A stretch of DNA of 64,000 nt, from the NCBI GenBank assembly GCA_019914995.1, contig CM034139.1:1714461-1778460 (forward strand), read 5' to 3'. The stretch is from Acanthochlamys bracteata. Its lineage: Eukaryota > Streptophyta > Magnoliopsida > Pandanales > Velloziaceae. This document shows, one piece after another, positions 49,067 to 63,945 of this stretch. Position 1 is the first letter of the stretch. Each line of letters starts with the position of its first letter. The notes under the pieces are model-generated. The model had not been told where the DNA came from and ran no database searches. It saw nothing but the letters and a program-made list of their open reading frames with translations. The translations under genes were made by a program, and so were the position numbers.

Positions 49067-49648
49067 TGTTGGAGAGAGCGAGTATATTCGGTTGTCGATA
49101 GACGCAGCGGAATTATAAAACACACTCAAGGATTTTGCATAAGCAATACGATAATTGAGATAAGATGAAGACAATCACAAAGACAAAAGATTTACATGGG
49201 AAAAAACGAGAAAAACTCCACGGGAAGGTAAACTAGCCTTCAAGGAAATCACTAAACCAAAGCAATTACAAACTCTTGTGTTACACTTTAAGTGGAAACT
49301 CTCACTAGAATCCTTTTCTTATATCTCTCACACTTGATGTGAGTATGATCCTTTCTTATTTCCTATCTTGTTCTCTCTTCCAAGCAAATGCCTCTCATTC
49401 ATATATATAATGCTTCAGGAGACTCTTGAACTTCCAAACGGTTGTCCTTTCATCTTCCCACTAATTGTTCAAGTCCTTTGGCTTTCTATCTTCCAAGAGA
49501 TGTTTCAAAGTCCTTGACCGTTGGCTTTCCAACTTCTTGAGTGATGGTTCGTCTTCCTTGATCTTTGGCATTCCAATATAAATACACATTTAACTTGTTG
49601 CATTCTAATGAACCACTAATTTACATAGTGGTTTTACAATTTCTAACA
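49067..49648 (-). repeat. copia-2 LTR (5' LTR of the minus-strand element)
   Basis: TGTTGGAGAGAGCG start, CAATTTCTAACA end. The adjacent minus-strand sequence TGGTATTAAAGA (49066 downward, after two bases) is a degenerate tRNA-Met-type primer binding site. Confidence 0.95.
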
Positions 49649-49653
49649 GGTTT

Positions 49654-50060
49654 GACAAGTTGCCGAGGCATTGGTTAATCCGAATGACATAAGAAGGAAT
49701 TCGTAATGCCCGTCACAGCTCCTCAAAGCCTTTTTGTGGACACCGTCATGCTTCACAAGGATTTGGTGGTACTTGAACTTGAGGCATACTTTCAAAAAGT
49801 ACGAGGCTCCATGTAACTCATCTTGCAACTCATGAATGACCGGTATGGAAAACTTGTCCTTCATGGTGATCTCGTTGAGTGCTCTATAATCTATAGTCCA
49901 TACATAATCTCCATAATTTATTTCTTCTTGACTATAGGACTGGTGATGAGAAGGCGGTGGAGCTCTTCTGAATTATTCCCTGTGAAAGCATTTCAGCCAC
50001 GGTCCTTTCTATTCAGCCTTTTGAACATGAGGGTATCTATATAGCCTCACATTAGCGGGT
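49654..50060 (-). pseudogene. gypsy reverse transcriptase 5' part
   Basis: The frame at 49864-49654 reads MKDKFSIPVIHELQDELHGA, then YHQILVKHDGVHKKALRS, DGHYEFLLMSFGLTNASAT, which are the early gypsy reverse transcriptase blocks. It stops at the copia-2 insertion, and the next block (FFDD) resumes at 45845. Upstream, to about 50060, the VKKK-type entry block is present in broken frames. Confidence 0.88.
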
Positions 50061-51168
50061 ACGGCTCATGATAGCAGTGAGATGTTATGATCGTGTGATC
50101 ATTTAGGTGGTAGCTCCAAAACAATCTAGAAACACGTATAAAGCAATCAACTAGCACTTGCAAGTTAGCTGGTAAAAGAGTCCATTCTTGTTGTTGCTTC
50201 CAATTATTCTAAAGACATCAGGCACAGAGAGCAGAGAAATTCTTTTGGATTGAGACTGGCCCCCTTCCTTAATTCCCTGTAGTAAAAATACTTTACCTTG
50301 TGGCCGCGATGATGATTGGGATATGATAAAAGGTTGTACTGGCGGAAGGGATATGGTGGTGAGCAATGGTACAAAGGTGGGTTGGGAGTTGTTAGTAATG
50401 TTGGCGATACACCTTTCTCAAGTTGTATTTCTAAGAACTGAGGTAGCTAATTAGAATAAATTAAGTAAACTATTGTTATTAATTCTAAAAGTGCTCTTTT
50501 CTTTCTAGACATTCACATATATATATATATATATCTATATATATATAGAGAGGTGTAGTTCTCTAATACAAGTGATGAAACACAAATTCCTAATTGAAAT
50601 TAATAGTTTAAATCAACTAAAACTAATAGGAGTCCTAATTAGACTCAAATGCATCATGATGTCACCTGGGTTGCACCATGGTGCATTTCTTTAGCGCCTG
50701 TGATACTTTTCAACAAGCATCCTGGCTGCGCTCTGTTCAACACCTTGGCCATCAGTGACCGAGGTGCAACGCAGGGGCATTTCCTGTATGCCTTAAGTCC
50801 TACATATGCCTGCAGGCCTCCGGCCCCGACTACGTACCTCCAGTCTCCATTTCTAGCAATAATGGTATCTTCTCTAGTGACAATGTCTTTACTCATATCA
50901 GTTTGTAGTGGAGTTTTACAATGTACGTTGGCTTTGTTATATCTCACGCAATTCACAACGTTCATAGCTTACATCTCTACCGTCATTTGTGCAAAGAGGG
51001 TTGTCAAGTGGTTTAGATTGTCGTGAAGGCTTGGTTTGTTGGTGGGGGTAATAGGGGTGATGGGTATTCGTAAAGAATTCTTGCATTGATGGTGGATGCA
51101 AACGTCGGGGACATTAGTGGAGCAGCAGCGGCACTCTCTTTTAGGATCGATGCTTATGTACCAAATAA
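50061..51168 (-). other. gypsy 5' internal region, undefined
   Basis: Between the reverse transcriptase and the LTR-like end. Presumably gag/protease remains, but no domain could be recognised. A TA-rich microsatellite lies at 50518-50547. The 50650-50990 part is less AT-rich and open on both strands (103 and 125 codons), without family resemblance. Confidence 0.4.
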
Positions 51169-51290
51169 TGCACCTTGACTAGAACTAAGAAAGTAACTAG
51201 TGGCTAACCTAAATAAAGAAAATAAACTTCATATTTTTTCCATAGAGAATAACTCGTACAAGTGCCAACATAAATAAAAGGTAAGTAGAA
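51169..51290 (-). repeat. gypsy 5' LTR-like end
   Basis: The minus strand reads GGCACTTGTACGAGTTATTC, then AAATATGAAGTTTATTTTC and finally TCTAGTCAAGGTGCA, then a PBS-like sequence. It matches 45063-45188 in opposite orientation. The upstream LTR boundary is not resolved. Confidence 0.65.
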
Positions 51291-51462
51291 TTCCATTACT
51301 AACTAGGGAGCCTAAGTTAACTTGGCTTACCAGAGTGCTCTGCCTTGCATTGTCTTGGGTATTCTAGTAAGCATCTAGTTCCAATTACTGCTCACGAGCA
51401 TACATCTCGGGCATGTGGAGCAAGCTCTTGTTGGCTTTCTTTGTCGCTGAGGACGTTCTTCC

Positions 51463-51720
51463 GGGTGCGTTTAGGATTGCTTATGAAATGAAGCTTTTCT
51501 AGAATGGAAGGTATATTTGTTCTTTTTGAAAAACGAACTTTATTTTTTTACTTTCAAAAAAATAATAAAAATATACAATAAAAATATCTCATTACGTAAA
51601 ATTTTTCTACACTATCTAAATTTTTAAATAAATTTTCTAAATACTTATAAAATATATATTAAAAAATATAAAATAAAAAATTAAAAATGAGTGTTGGGAA
51701 AAAGCTGAACCAAACACCCC
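51463..51720. repeat. AT-rich MITE, about 258 bp
   Basis: Starts GGGTGCGTTTAGGATTGC and ends GCTGAACCAAACACCCC, imperfect inverted ends (GGGTGNGTTTRG). The interior shares ATGAAGCTTTTCTAGAA, ATTACGTAAAATTTTTCTACAC and a long A/T series with 58857-59099 and with the arms of the fold-back at 5571. No convincing target duplication. Confidence 0.75.
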
Positions 51721-51994
51721 CTTCTGCAGCTGCTAGAACTTGGTCCTAGGTTGTGTATCATGGTTTCATATACTTTGGAAGGTGCAAAGGGAAGCTTAAT
51801 GTTAATCTTTAACAAAGCTAAATGAAGATGTCCAGTTCGATGCCTAGAAGAACATATCATGCTAACTCAGACAATTAAGAGTGAAACAAAAATACGTAGT
51901 TATAGTCAGGTCTGTAAAGAGAAAAACTTGAAAGTAGGTACATCCTTTACGTAGCACTAGGTGCAAGTAAGTGAGCTCTAGAATGCTTTTCCCT
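51721..51994. other. Intergenic, no gene seen
   Basis: No reading frame or repeat end recognised. Confidence 0.4.
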
Positions 51995-52230
51995 CACTAC
52001 TAGAAATAAAGTTTTTATCGACTGAGTAAAGTAGTCGGTAACTGGCAAATATCAATCTGCAAAGAAAACTACCAACCTAACAACGACAGTCAGTATTTCG
52101 TTGGTGAACATCAATCAGTAAATTAATTACCAACTAAATAAAATATTTAGTCAGTATCGAATAGTAACTTACGGACTAAGAATGCTATGGCTAATCGCCA
52201 ACTGAATGAGTAGTAGGCATTCCTTAGAAG
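51995..52230 (+). repeat. Orphan CACTA (En/Spm) transposon end
   Basis: Begins CACTACTAGAAATAAAG, the canonical plant CACTA terminal inverted repeat. Repeated subterminal motifs follow over about 230 bp (AGTCGGTAACT, CAGTCAGTATT, CAATCAGTAAAT, AGTCAGTATCG). No opposite end (TTTCTAGTAGTG) and no transposase were seen, so this is a truncated or solo terminus. Confidence 0.75.
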
Positions 52231-52748
52231 TATGCCTGCTTATCAAGCAACTACTTGTAACGAAAAGATACCTAGAATTACGAACATGTTTAGATGTGCT
52301 TATTCACCCAAATAAGCTGCTGATACTTATATAAGCCACTTATAAACGCTGCACATTATTTCGGAATATTTGGATGCGGTGCTTTTCTAAATGAACTGCT
52401 TATTTCAATTTTTTATAGAAATTTCTATTAGTAACTTTCAAAATAAACTGCGTGTGTTTATTTCCCTGTGATATTTTTGGTCCTGCAGAATTTGAAATTT
52501 TCAATTGTATCCCACATTTTTATCCCATCAAGAATTAAAAACTTCCGCTCTTGTCCCATATTAATGTAAAATATTGATCATATTATTATTAATGTATTAG
52601 ACATTAAAAATATATTCATAAATTAATTATTTCAAAAATATGTTGAAGTAGAAAAAATTAAATTATACATGAAAAAAACTTATAAATTTAACAGCATTCC
52701 GTCATTAGTATTCCTTTCAATTTATAAATATATTTTCACACAACACCA
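52231..52748. other. Intergenic repeat-like DNA
   Basis: AAATAAGCTGCTGATACTTA and ATAAGCCACTTATAAACG-like segments resemble plant MITE termini, but boundaries are unclear. No gene. Confidence 0.35.
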
Positions 52749-52756
52749 TCCTTAGA

Positions 52757-53172
52757 AAGATTGTCAAAATCGAAATTTTAGGTTAAATAGAATCATAAAA
52801 TTTTACATATCTATAAATTTTATAATTTTTTAAATACCATTAAGAATCATTTATAAAAAATATTCTAATATTTTTTAAAAGTTATATAGTATATCTACAA
52901 ATTTTAGAAAAAATTCTTTTAAATTTTATATAAAGTTCCTCAAAATTCTTTTATAAAAAGCCTCCTCCAAATTCGGTTAATTATAAAATTTCATTCAAAA
53001 GTAAAATCGTATAAAATTATAAATAACTAAAAATTTTATCAATTTTAAGATTTAATCGGAATTCGGATGAAATTTTATTCTAAAAAAATTTTTACTTGAA
53101 ATATAATCTTTCTAGTGATGTAAAATCGTATCATAGACTTTTAATATTTAAATTGAGATTTTGATAACTTGG
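52757..53172. mobile_element. hAT-like MITE copy (same family as 9452)
   Basis: Left end AAGATTGTCAAAATCGAAA, right end in reverse complement CCAAGTTATCAAAATCTC. Flanks TCCTTAGA (52749-52756) and TCCTTGGT (53173-53180) match at 6 of 8 bases, a plausible worn target duplication. The interior is shared with 8253-8620 and 30553-31002. Confidence 0.65.
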
Positions 53173-54396
53173 TCCTTGGTTTATTGTAAAATAAATCGAT
53201 TCCATCCAATATATGCTTGCGAGATAAGCTCCGTATTCAGAATGAAGCCAAAGCTTTCTTATTTTAAATTAAGCTTTATTCTAACACTCTTAATTTTAAG
53301 CAAAGCCTTACACGCCCTATATCACACGACATGCACGACTTCGGCTTGCTCTAGAATGGAAATCATCAGTATACAGCAACCTAAGTATCATTTGGTTCAC
53401 AGTGTAAATTTAAATCTCAAGCGAAAGAATGTTTGAGAATACTTATTAAAAAAAAATATAAAAAAAAATATTTTAAAAATTTTTGAAAAACAAATTTTAT
53501 CTTTTTTATTTTAAAAAAATTAAAAATAACTAATAAAAATTTTACAAAGTAAAATTTTTTATACTATTAAAAATTTTACTGGAAAGAGTAAAATAAAAAA
53601 TTAAGAAAAAAAGCTCTCCCACCGTGGCCGCAAGCTGCCAGTAACAAGAACTTGCATGTTTTGAAATTGAACTACCAACATGGTACACGAACACAGCATT
53701 CCGTTGATTCAGATCACTTAGGGAATGTATAAATACTTTGAAAAAAGTTTTTCTATTGAAAATTTTTTTTTTAAATTTTTTCAAACAAAATTTACTTTTT
53801 TTATTTAAAAAATAAATAATAATAATAATAATTTTTATATTTAAAAATTTAAAAATTGTTCATAAAATATTCTAAAATATTGATTAAAAATAATTTCAAA
53901 CACTACCTTAGGTCCAAGAGCAATGAGAAAAACCGTTCCAATGGTATGCATCAATCAACAGAGCCAAAGAGCTGAGAAAAGTGGGTACCACTCAGATATG
54001 CTTCTGAGTCTAGTAAAGACCAGAGGTAAAAAATCACCACTCTAAAACCGGTTGTCCATGCTGTTAGAAACTTGTCATTACAGATTTACCAATACATAGG
54101 CCCCAATGTTTGTAAGGCAATGGTAATCGATTCCGCATTATAAGCATTTAATAGCTGCAACCGATGCCAGATTGGTCTAGGACTGCTCGGGCGTTGAGGT
54201 TGGAAGTGAATCGAGTTACTCAAGCCCAGTGGAAGGGATTACCATTCTGCAGTACTTTCTTGTGATGTTGAGTAGATACATGCAAATAATAAACATGGGC
54301 TGTAAATAGCCACCAATTCTGTATTCCACGGCATTAACTTTGAAGAACCACAGTGCTTGCTTAGAAGGAATTACACCGAGATGATAAGTAGTTGCA
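53173..54396. other. Intergenic repeats, then probable MKK6 3' UTR
   Basis: About 53430-53600 and 53720-53910 are decayed pieces of the AT-rich MITE family. From about 53910 base composition rises towards the MKK6 stop; the last few hundred bases before 54397 probably include its 3' UTR, whose end is not placed. Confidence 0.4.
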
Positions 54397-58610
<4,214 letters not shown>

Positions 58611-58689
58611 CTCTTCCACTTTCTCCTAATTTTGTGCTTTTTTCCTTTCTGAAAAGATTTAAGTTTTTTTTCCCTTTCTCTGATCCAAG

Positions 58690-58700
58690 AAAATATATAT
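58690..58700 (-). promoter_or_regulatory. Possible TATA box of MKK6
   Basis: The minus strand reads ATATATATTT about 80 bp upstream of the MKK6 start codon. Position and sequence suit a TATA box, but such strings are common in this AT-rich DNA. Confidence 0.25.
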
Positions 58701-58856
58701 CCCAAAAAGAATTTTCAAACTGGGATTTTGAACTGTTGCTTTCTTCCTCTTCAACTTATACTACCACGAACATTTTGATTCCAGTCCGAAAAGCGTTGTT
58801 AGAAATTCGTCGCCCGCCTGATTAATGGAACTAAAACTTGATTTTGCTCTTGCGTA

Positions 58857-59099
58857 GGAGGTGTCCACTAAATGAAGCTTTTTTAAATTGAAATTATTTT
58901 TGTTCTTTTTTAAAAACTAGTTTTATTTTTTTATTTTTAAAAAAATAATAAAAATATGTAATAAAAAATTTTTATTACGTAGAATTTTTCTACACTTTTT
59001 AAATTTTTAAATAATTTTTTAAATACTATAAAATATATATTAAAAAATATGAAATGAAAAATTAAAAAAAGTGTTAGAGAAACTGAACCAAACATCTCC
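58857..59099. repeat. AT-rich MITE, about 243 bp, just upstream of MKK6
   Basis: Starts GGAGGTGTCCACTAAATG, ends CTGAACCAAACATCTCC, with TA on both sides (58855-58856 and 59100-59101) that may be a 2-bp target duplication or part of the ends. The interior matches 51463-51720 (AAGCTTTT, ATTACGTAGAATTTTTCTAC, then A/T tracts). It lies about 250 bp upstream of the MKK6 start codon. Confidence 0.78.
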
Positions 59100-59529
59100 T
59101 AATACATGCGACTTTGAGAAGTGGAATGACATTCGGTCCATATATATCGGACTAGTACAGTCCCTGAGCGATGAAATTTGTCTTCAAATTTTTACTCGTA
59201 AAGTGACTCTCGTGAATCTGAATCAGTATTGTCAGACATGAACCAAACCATCCGAATTGATCAAAAAATCGTCGATTCTGATAGTAATTCAATCCGAATT
59301 TGCAAATGGATCGTCCAAATATGCGACTCGCTAGGACTCGGATTGATGCGGACGATTTCCGAATTAACTTGTTGAACCGTCCACACGGATCAAATTGGTG
59401 AGGACTAAAAAATTATAAGAAATAAAATTGTGTGCCTAATTTATAATGTTAGTAATCTCTAATTAAAAGAAAAAATTAAAAATATGTAACGTATTAGTTG
59501 CTAGTTTTTTGAATCTTCTTTATTTTAGG

Positions 59530-60127
59530 TTTTGCTCTCATCTTTGATCTCTATGATTTCAACTCCAGCTCAGACTGCACGTCAACTATTTCGTCGCTTT
59601 TTCAACTGTTTGCTCCAACAGCGCTCGCTCTATGCTCTGACTTCGGTTCAGACTGAATTCTTTACTTCGTTCCGTTGATTTCATTGGATCGGCACTGGCT
59701 TCGTCGAATTCGTTGCCTCTGCTTCAATTTCGCTGCTCCGACTTCTAATTCCGCTGCTTTGCCATCGCTTCGTCGGATTTCATTTGCTCACTACTTCGGC
59801 AATAACTTTTGCTTAGGCTTTGTCGAAGTCGTCTCCTCCGCTCACTGCTCCGGCAATAATTTCTGCTGCGACTTCGTCAAATTCGTCATCTCTTGCTTTC
59901 GTTTCGCTGCTCCGACTTCTAATTCAATTACTCCTGCTTTAATTTCGCTACTGTGTCTCTACTTCGTCTTTGCTCACTACTCAGCAACAAGTTCTGCTTC
60001 AGCCGACGACTCTACAGTTGTGACTTCAATGCGCTTCACTCTCCTGTTGACCAGTTGCATTCTGCTTTGGCTGCTGCTTCTCGCCGCTGCTCCAGCCACT
60101 CTAATCAAAATCAGTGTTCACATATAG
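59530..60127 (+). repeat. Duplicated leader segment of the hAT element
   Basis: Internal near-repeats: TTCGCTGCTCCGACTTCTAA occurs at about 59729 and 59904, and CGGCAATAA with following TTTGCT/TTCTGCT occurs at about 59797 and 59851. A 150-codon frame (59675-60127) across it shows the same units (FAAPTSNS twice, GNNFC twice). I consider this a byproduct of repeated non-coding leader, not a gene. Confidence 0.6.
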
Positions 60128-60234
60128 TGTCTCATGATGTCTAGTATTGGCTCCAATCCTTCTACCGATTTTGCCACACAATTTTCAATAATTCCACCGA
60201 CTCAAAGCTATTTAAGAGTGAAAAATGATCCTGC

Positions 60235-62264
60235 AGTCACTACCGATTGGCTGATGAGAGTAGCAATAAGAAAAGCAAATTAGTATGCAGCTATTGCTCA
60301 CGAATATTTGCAGGAGGTGGTATCAATAAATTCAAGCGGCACTTAACCGAAATAAAAGAAGATGTTGGAGCTTGCAAGAATGTTCCTGCCGACATTCGCT
60401 ACCAGATGAAGCCACACATTGGTGACTTCCTTTCCAAAAAAAAAAGATATCAAGAAACGCTCGGTGAACAAAATATATTTAGTGAACAACACAAAGACCG
60501 GGAAGAGTAAGCTTACACTACACTTAGTGAGACTGGAGATGTTGTGTTTGATCAAGGGCGAGGCTGCCAAGGCATATCAATAGGAAGTTCAGAGGGTCAT
60601 TTAGACAGAGAAAAGCATCCTATTAGGAAAGGGAAAGAGGTAATTCTTATGAATTCTTATTTCATGCCTATAACCACTCCCAATGCATAGCCTACTTTGA
60701 AGAGTGTCTTGCAAAATAAGGAGGCCATAGAAAGATATGAGATTTCTATATCTAAATGGATGATTGATGCATGCATATCTTTTAATATTGTTAAGTTCAT
60801 ATATTTTCAACCTATGGTAAATGCTATTGCTAGCATGGTGTAGGTTATAAAGCTCTTCACTATCATGCCTTTAGAAACTTTTTGTTGAATAAGAATGTTA
60901 AGGAGAATGATTGCTACGTTGCGAGTGACCGTGATGCATAAAAAAGAACATGATGCACCGTTATAGCTGATGGATGATCAGATCAGAATAGAAGAACCCT
61001 TATTAAATTTCTGATGTATTGCCCAAAAGGTACTATTTTTTTCAAATATATTGATGCATCTATGCTTCCAAAACAGCAGATATGTTATCAAGTTGTTTCA
61101 AGAAGTTGTTTTGTATATGGGTGCTGAACACGTTGTTCATTTTGTAACGGATAATGCATCCAACTATGTAGCTACTAGTAAACTATTAGAGCAGGAGCTT
61201 CGAGGTTTGTTTAGTCTCCTTGTGCTACACACTGCATTAATCTAATGTTTCATGATATTGAAAAGTTAGATGAAATTAGTACTTTGGTAGCTCATGCATC
61301 TAGAATTATAAACTCCATTTACAATCATTGTTTTCCTTTACATTTGATGAGAAAGTTTACATGTGAAAGAAAAATACTTAGACCAGCACCTACTCATTTT
61401 GCTACTAATTTTATTACTTTGCAAAGTATATTGGCTCAAAAGGATAATTTGAGGGCTATGGTAACTTCAAAAGAATGAACAATTTCAGCTTATGCTAGAG
61501 ATAGTAAAGAAAAGAAATTTGTGGATGATGTTTTAACCCCTTCTTTTTGAACAGAATGTGTCAATATTGTGAAACTTACCGATCTATTTACTAGTTTTAT
61601 GATTTATTAATTTTTACTATTTTATATATTCTTTTTTGTTTTCTAAATCTTTTATTCTTTTTTAAGATGAATGGTGGTTGTTATATGAAAATAGTGCTAA
61701 ACATCTTCAATAGTTGGCTATTCGCATTTTAAGCCAAACATGTAGTGCCTCAGGTTGTGAGAGGAACTGGAGCATATTTGAACATATTTATTCCAAAAAA
61801 ATAGATTGGAGCGTCAACGACTAAACGATCTAATGCAAAGATAATAGTTATTCTATTTCTTTTATTGTCAACATTTTATTTTTTATTGTTCATACTTTCA
61901 TATGTTTATTTTTTATTTTGTAAATACATACGAGGAATCATTTCAAGGGTAGAAACTATGACCCAATTGATGTTGAAGGATTTGGTGAGAATGATGATTG
62001 GATAATTATGGATGAACCATCATTTTTAACTAAAGAAGAGTTAGAAGCATTTCATAAATAATTAGAAGCATGGTCAATTCAGGAGAAATCCACTGATGGT
62101 AACTATTTCTATTTTTATTATCAATTAACAATGTTTGTTGGATTGTGGATTTTGAAAATCTAAATTCTGAATTATAAATATTTGTAGATGCTGATTTGTA
62201 TTTAGACCTTGAAGACCTTGATGTGGATGATGAGGAGAATGAAGGAGGTGCAATTCATAGTTGA
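60235..62264 (+). pseudogene. hAT transposase, broken
   Basis: A BED zinc finger at about 60245-60420 (CSYCSRIFAGGGINKFKRHL, then KNVPADIRYQMKPHI), preceded by a frameshift after KNDPAVT. A DUF659-like core piece at 61090-61245 reads EHVVHFVTDNASNYVATSK, with LFSLLVLHTALI after it. The frame at 61245-61478 continues with FHDIEKLDEISTLVAHASRI and RPAPTHFATNFITLQSIL. The C-terminal hAT dimerisation block lies at about 61670-61800 (DEWWLLYENSAKHLQ, stop, LAIRILSQTCSASGCERNWS). An acidic tail (LEDLDVDDEENEGG) ends at 62264. At least two in-frame stops and several shifts; part of the catalytic region near 60840-61050 is poorly preserved. Confidence 0.87.
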
Positions 62265-63090
62265 CTGACTGCTCTTTTCGTAACTTTATGCTTGTTATTG
62301 CTGGCTGAAACATCAAGTATAGTGTTGGCTGACTGCTCTGTTTTACAACATTGCAATGTTGTGAACAGAGCAGCCATCCAGTTTTCTACTTTCTGAAAGT
62401 AATATAAAACATCAAGTATAGTGTCTTGCAATGTTGCCTGCTGGCTGGAACAGCAAGAGTTATGATGCATCATGTTTGTTATTTTTGAAGGAATTCCTCT
62501 TGCTATTCTATTACTAGTTGGAACCTTAAGTTGATGCAGAAAATAGCTGCTAGAATTCTCAACTGTAAGACTGATTGCTGGCTGGTGAATGGTATTGCAA
62601 TTAACTGCAACTTGTAACTTATTGGCTGGTTACAAAGAGTTGCTCCTGCAATTTCCTTTTTGTTTTTTGTAATTTGTAATTGTTACTTGATATTGAGATG
62701 TTACTACTTGTATTTTTAACTTGATATCATATGTTTGCTGCTTACTGGATGATAATGTTTATTATTGATGTTGTTACTTATTATTGGTGAAGTTGTTGTT
62801 ATTAACCTATTGCTGCCTTATTGGATGGTATTTGAGGCTTATTGTTGCTTTTTTTATGGTATTGATGCTGTTTGGAAATTTGAACTTTAGATATTATGAT
62901 GTGATGGTATGAATGGTATTAAATTACCAAACTTAGACATCAACATGAATAATGTTAGAACACACACCGTAAAGTTGACCCGGTGGGTCAATCCTCCACT
63001 TGTTGACCTGGACGGCAAACCAGGTTGCCGTTTGGGTTGGTTCAGTGTCGGTTTGCCATCCGGGTTGGTTCTAACAATACTTATCTGAAC

Positions 63091-63554
63091 TGTGGCTGGT
63101 CCTTTCTTTGCTACGTGTTTGGGTTGGTGAACACGAGATGAGACTAACCGTGGAATTTTTCTTTTTCTGTTTTTTTTAGCGGCCAGCAAAAGTAGCTGGA
63201 AGTAAGTTATTGTTTAAATGGGTTGCGCCATTGCAAATTGTTGGTTGGGGCTTCATGTGTGGACTTCAGTAACTACCCTTGCAATATTGATTTGATACTG
63301 GAAAATTAGAAAACAAATTCACATCATTTTCTCTAAAATAGATAACGTTATTACAGGACTTGATGTAATTTATTAGTAGTTAACTAAAATAAGATTATTC
63401 TTCAACAAAAAAAGCGATTCACAGATATCATAATCTCACAATGCTAGTGAACAAGAATAAGTTCTCAAGAACGAAACTCGATCTATGAAGAAACTGACAA
63501 CAAATGCACCAGAATTAAAAACAACCTCTCGGATACAAAATTGCGAAAAATATA
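63091..63554. other. Intergenic; probable CYP38 3' UTR at the right end
   Basis: No gene recognised between the hAT element and the CYP38 stop codon. Part of the right portion should be CYP38 3' UTR. Confidence 0.4.
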
Positions 63555-63945
63555 TCATGCAGCTATCTTATAACTGGGGTTTGCAAGATTTTCAAGACCT
63601 GAGACAACATGCATTGACTCGATCACGTCTCCCACCTTGAGATCTGCTAGAAGTTCTTCATTTTCTGTTACATATCCAAATACTGCATACCGACCATCCA
63701 ATATATTGGCATTGCTGGGAGTCAGCTCACTTTCCTTCAAAAGCCAAAATATTTGACTGGAAGCAGAATTATTTTCAAATTCCTGCAATAAGAAATGAAA
63801 GAAAAGTTAGACATTTAAACTTTAGGATCTTTGCTATTACAGGTAATGGTAAAAATGATTCATAGAGTCTCACATCTCTAGCCATTGCCATGGTTCCAAA
63901 TGCATTGAATGGAAGTTTTGTCTGAGCTCTGTATCGGCCGAGCTC
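63555..63945 (-). CDS. CYP38: Thylakoid-lumen cyclophilin CYP38 (3' end only)
   Basis: The last two exons of a minus-strand gene that leaves the window: 63945-63874 and 63782-63555 (stop TGA at 63557-63555), joined in phase, 100 codons including the stop. The protein reads [20 protein letters not shown], then [40 protein letters not shown] and [20 protein letters not shown], matching the C-terminal cyclophilin-like domain of CYP38/TLP40. In this family the protein acts in the thylakoid lumen in photosystem II assembly and maintenance; a prolyl isomerase active site is poorly conserved. The related CYP37 has a clearly different C-terminus. The transit peptide and upstream exons lie beyond 64000; 63946-64000 is intron as far as can be seen. 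Confidence 0.93.

Larger units (their letters stand above)
45850..49648 (-). mobile_element. Ty1/copia element nested in gypsy RT (copia-2)
   Basis: A 3.8-kb element with two LTRs of about 583 bp (45850-46432 and 49067-49648), each starting TGTTGGA and ending TCTAACA. GGTTT at 45845-45849 and 49649-49653 is a perfect 5-bp target duplication. It sits inside the gypsy reverse transcriptase, splitting it. The internal region (46433-49066) keeps degenerate pol sequence on the minus strand, but gag is not recognised. The LTR pair differs at scattered sites, so it is not a very recent insertion. Confidence 0.95.
45189..51168 (-). mobile_element. Ty3/gypsy relic interrupted by a copia element
   Basis: Minus-strand gypsy remains on both sides of the nested copia-2 (45850-49648). 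Upstream of the break (about 50060-49654) are the first reverse transcriptase blocks; downstream (45845-45259) are the FFDD block and RNase H-like sequence. The 5' side ends at an LTR-like sequence (51169 upwards) preceded by a PBS-like TGGTACATAAGC (minus strand, 51163-51152). No integrase was found, and the sequence at 45063-45188 is an LTR copy in the wrong orientation, so the 3' part has been deleted or rearranged. Confidence 0.8.
59224..63082 (+). mobile_element. hAT transposon relic with both ends
   Basis: A 3.86-kb element. Flanks ATCTGAAT (59216-59223) and ATCTGAAC (63083-63090) match at 7 of 8 bases, the hAT duplication length. Ends are inverted: left CAGTATTGTCAGACATGAAC, right end in reverse complement AAGTATTGTTAGAACCAACC. 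Inside lies a plus-strand transposase relic with BED finger, DUF659-like and C-terminal dimerisation regions. Non-coding stretches of about 1 kb (left) and 0.8 kb (right) flank it. Stops and frameshifts show it is inactive. Confidence 0.88.

Noticed and set aside
50649..51026. 125-codon plus frame and 103-codon antisense frame
   Set aside because: Both lie in the gypsy 5' internal region; openness on both strands reflects local composition and neither resembles a known protein.
59675..60127. 150-codon plus-strand frame
   Set aside because: Composed of internal repeats of the hAT leader, with low-complexity composition and no homologous domain.
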